The notes under the pieces: generated by a model | Told to the model about the DNA's origin: nothing | Database searches by the model: none | The model's input: only the letters and a program-made list of their open reading frames with translations | Shown: positions 61,837-64,000 of the stretch, in pieces | Position numbering within the stretch: position 1 is the stretch's first letter | How the letters are laid out: every line of letters begins with the position of its first letter | Program-made: the position numbers and the translations under genes | Source: an uncultured bacterium | GTDB lineage: Bacteria > Desulfobacterota > Binatia > UBA1149 > CAITLU01 | Assembly (NCBI GenBank): GCA_903893315.1 | Contig: CAITLU010000021.1 | Coordinates: 24,346-88,345, forward strand | Reading direction: 5' to 3' | Length of the DNA: 64,000 bases

Positions 61837-62916
61837 ATGGCGGAGGCGGTCTACACCAGATTGATGAACAGGTTCGCCAAGCACGGCGGAATGTATCCGG
61901 GCATGGACATCCCGGAGTTCTACGATATGGCGAGCGAACTCTTCACGCCGCAGGAAGCCGCCGTCGCGGCTGCCATGCCCAAGGGGCTCTCGACCGCGGA
62001 GCAGATTGCAGCGAGCCTGGAGGTGCCGGTTGGTGAGGCCGAAGGCGTCTTGAAGACCATGTCACGCAAGGGGCTGTGCGTGTCGATGGGTTCGCAGGGA
62101 AGCGAGGCCTACGCGTTGCCGCCGTTCGTGCCCGGCATCTTCGAGTTCCAGTTCATGCGCGGCACCAGGACGCCGAAGGATCGCAGCCTGGCCAGGCTGA
62201 TCCACAGGTACAAGCAAGCTGTGGATGCCATCCAGGGCGTCAGGGAGATTTCGTTTCCTCCCACGCGGGTCATCACGGTGCAGGAGAGGGTCGAAGTCGG
62301 GACCACGGTCCGCACCTACGACCAGGTGTCGGCCTACGTCGAGAACTCGGAGCCGATCGCGGTGTCGACGTGTTACTGTCGGCACGAAGCCGAACTGATC
62401 GACGAAAGCGATACCTGCGGGATGCCGAACGAGGTCTGCATGCAGTTCGGCACGGGCGCCCAGTTTGTGATCGACCAGGGGATGGGCCGCAGGATCTCCA
62501 AGCAGGAGGCGATCGATATCCTCAGGCGTTCGGAGCAGGCCGGTCTCGTTCACTGCAGCGTCAACCGTCAGAACATCGACTTCGTCTGCAACTGCTGCGC
62601 AGATCACTGCGTGATCTTGAAAGCTGCGCTGGCGCAGGCGAAGCCGGGCCTGGCGCTCAATTCGGGTTTCGAGCCGGTCATCGACGCTGCCGAGTGCACT
62701 GCGTGCGGGGAGTGCGTCGAGCGGTGTCCGGCCAAGGCTCTGGCCATGTCAGAAGAAGAACTCGTGCTGCTCGACCTTGATCGCTGCTTCGGCTGCGGCG
62801 TCTGCGCGACGGTGTGTCCCACCGACGGCATCTCGATGTTCGCCAAGGCCGGCTATCCCGAGCCGCCGGTGGATCAGACGGCGCTGCGACAGGCCATGAG
62901 AAGCGCGGGTTCGTGA
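61837..62916 (+). CDS. 4Fe-4S ferredoxin-type protein with winged-helix N-terminus
   Basis: A 359-residue protein. Residues 30-85 resemble a winged helix (LSTAEQIAASLEVPVGEAEGVLKTMSRKG). A central Cys-rich part has STCYCRHEAE, DTCGMPNEVCMQFG and DFVCNCCADHC. The C-terminus has two classic [4Fe-4S] motifs, CTACGECVERCPAKAL and CFGCGVCATVCPTDGI. It is probably an electron-transfer subunit. ATG 61837 follows GGAGAGAT. The next gene, 95 bases away, is another iron-sulfur protein, so they likely work together. Confidence 0.85.
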   Translation: MAEAVYTRLMNRFAKHGGMYPGMDIPEFYDMASELFTPQEAAVAAAMPKGLSTAEQIAASLEVPVGEAEGVLKTMSRKGLCVSMGSQGSEAYALPPFVPGIFEFQFMRGTRTPKDRSLARLIHRYKQAVDAIQGVREISFPPTRVITVQERVEVGTTVRTYDQVSAYVENSEPIAVSTCYCRHEAELIDESDTCGMPNEVCMQFGTGAQFVIDQGMGRRISKQEAIDILRRSEQAGLVHCSVNRQNIDFVCNCCADHCVILKAALAQAKPGLALNSGFEPVIDAAECTACGECVERCPAKALAMSEEELVLLDLDRCFGCGVCATVCPTDGISMFAKAGYPEPPVDQTALRQAMRSAGS

Positions 62917-63011
62917 TCGGTCCGGCAGGTGTCTGCGGCATGCGTGGGGCGCAGGCCGCCTGCGGTGTCGCGGCAGCGAAAATTTACGTTACTGTTTGAC
63001 GGAGGAAGGCA

Positions 63012-63974
63012 ATGGCGACGCTCACCGAAAAAGTCATCGAAACGCTGCTGGAACAGGGCGCAGATCTGGTCGGAATCGCGCCGGTCGAACGTTTCGCCAA
63101 CGCGCCCGAAGGACACAAGCCCACCGACTTCCTGCCGGGGTGCAAGTCTGTCGTTTCCATCGCTCTGCACCTTCTTCAAGGAACCGCCGACGTGTGGGGT
63201 GAGCCGGATCGCCCCGGCAAGACCATCAGCCCGTATCTGTTCTACGGCTACGGTCTGACCAATCTGGAAAGTTCGCGGATCGTCAACCGCATGGCCAAGC
63301 AGCTCGAGTACCTGGGGCACAAGACGCTGTGTTTCCTGCCGACCTGGACCACGAGCATGTACAAGTACTACGACGAGACCGTCACGTCAGGGAAGATACA
63401 GGCGGAATTCTCGCACCGACATGCGGCGGTGGCGGCGGGGATCGCCGAGTTCGGCTGGAGCACGCTCGCGCTGACTCCCGAGTTCGGAGCGATGCAGCGC
63501 TTCAACTCGATCCTGACCACCGCCGAACTCGAACCGACGCCGATGTACGACGGCCCCGAGTTGTGCCGCAAGGACGATTGCAAGACCGGATGCGCGCGCA
63601 AGTGTCCGGCCGCTGCGTTGTCGGAAACCGAAGGGCAGACCCTTACCATCGGCGACAAGACGATCACCTATGCGATGCGCGACGACGTGCGCTGCACCTA
63701 CGGCATCTACGGCATGATCGAAGGTTCCGGAGGCCGCTCGAAGGTTCAGATTCCGGAAGGGCCGGGCCGCTTCGAACACTTGTACATGGAGCGGCAGAGC
63801 GAGTCGGTGCACATGTACGACAAGACTATGCTGGAGAACTGTTTTGGGCTGATCTGCGGGGATTTCTGCGGCAAGTGCCTGCACCAGTGCTCATCGAAGA
63901 AGCTGGCCGCCAAAGACATGAAGGGCTACGACCTGTCCAAGCGACACAGTTCGGTCGCGCGCTTTTCGCTGTAG
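63012..63974 (+). CDS. QueG-like [4Fe-4S] iron-sulfur protein
   Basis: A 320-residue protein resembling epoxyqueuosine reductase and reductive-dehalogenase-like proteins. It has VVSIALHLLQG, FLPTWTTSMYKYY, AAGIAEFGWSTLALTPEFGA, then a Cys-rich part (LCRKDDCKTGCARKCPAAAL) and CFGLICGDFCGKCLHQCSS at the end. The Cys spacing departs from strict QueG, so I do not assign the queuosine role. ATG 63012 follows GGAGGAAGGCA. It is probably in an operon with the upstream ferredoxin-type gene. Confidence 0.82.
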   Translation: MATLTEKVIETLLEQGADLVGIAPVERFANAPEGHKPTDFLPGCKSVVSIALHLLQGTADVWGEPDRPGKTISPYLFYGYGLTNLESSRIVNRMAKQLEYLGHKTLCFLPTWTTSMYKYYDETVTSGKIQAEFSHRHAAVAAGIAEFGWSTLALTPEFGAMQRFNSILTTAELEPTPMYDGPELCRKDDCKTGCARKCPAAALSETEGQTLTIGDKTITYAMRDDVRCTYGIYGMIEGSGGRSKVQIPEGPGRFEHLYMERQSESVHMYDKTMLENCFGLICGDFCGKCLHQCSSKKLAAKDMKGYDLSKRHSSVARFSL

Positions 63975-64000
63975 TCATTCGCCGCGATGCCGTTCGCAGC

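Noticed and set aside
1..64000. tRNA, rRNA, CRISPR arrays, insertion sequences, integrases
   Set aside because: I saw no transposase or integrase genes, no regularly spaced repeats with unique spacers and no rRNA-like sequence. Short tRNA genes could be missed by eye.

Overview
The window is high-GC bacterial DNA with tightly packed genes. The mix suggests an uncultured soil or sediment bacterium of deltaproteobacterial affinity (Myxococcota, Desulfobacterota or Binatota-like). The clues are many hybrid sensor kinases, a sigma-54 enhancer-binding protein, partner-switching proteins, a secreted cysteine-rich repeat protein, and lipid or sterol enzymes (P450, ERG4/ERG24-type reductase, GMC oxidase, nitronate monooxygenase, CitE-like lyase). 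This placement is inference. I saw no rRNA, tRNA, CRISPR array, insertion sequence or replication origin.

Region 1 (1-12.4 kb) is mixed metabolism: a P450 cut by the window edge with a CMD-family protein and an SDR dehydrogenase, an FlK-like thioesterase, a methyltransferase, a VOC-VOC-SRPBCC fusion, a Bax-inhibitor-like membrane protein, a five-PAS protein with no output domain, a sterol-reductase-like membrane enzyme, a DUF3047 protein preceded by a 50-codon ORF, a nitronate monooxygenase and a CitE-like lyase. Region 2 (12.7-46.6 kb) is a large exopolysaccharide locus with its regulators. A minus-strand operon (27371 down to 14748) runs GT2, GT2, PGT-GT26-PGT fusion, rfbB, nucleotidyltransferase-like/PGT-like fusion, H-NOX, HNOBA hybrid kinase, rfbA, rfbC. 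Most neighbours overlap by 1-4 bases. A divergent plus-strand run has an acyltransferase, a GT4 and a Wzy-like polymerase. Next come Wza, a Wzc-like protein and an acetyltransferase on the minus strand, then GT4, GT2, acetyltransferase, Wzx-like flippase, acetyltransferase, GT4 and a STAS protein on the plus strand. A sigma-54 response regulator and a REC-PP2C-HATPase protein close the locus.

The main point is how region 2 is wired. A complete nitric oxide sensor (H-NOX) and its HNOBA-containing phosphorelay kinase sit inside the sugar-nucleotide operon, translationally coupled to rfbA. Sigma-54-type -24/-12 elements precede several transcription units of the locus, and each carries upstream copies of a G[AG][AG]ACACTT motif. 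The sigma-54 activator 42948-44873 is the obvious candidate to read these. A working model is an NO-responsive, sigma-54-driven polysaccharide (biofilm) switch, with a STAS/phosphatase partner-switch as a further layer.

Region 3 (46.8-64 kb) holds a sulfatase-like lipoprotein, a VOC protein with a class III aminotransferase, a NamZ-like protein, a cholesterol-oxidase-like GMC enzyme, the cysteine-rich secreted protein, a thiamine-binding-family protein, a TetR-aminotransferase-kinase operon, a PlsC acyltransferase, a LysE-type exporter and two iron-sulfur proteins. Perfect hairpins lie between several convergent gene pairs and probably act as bidirectional terminators.
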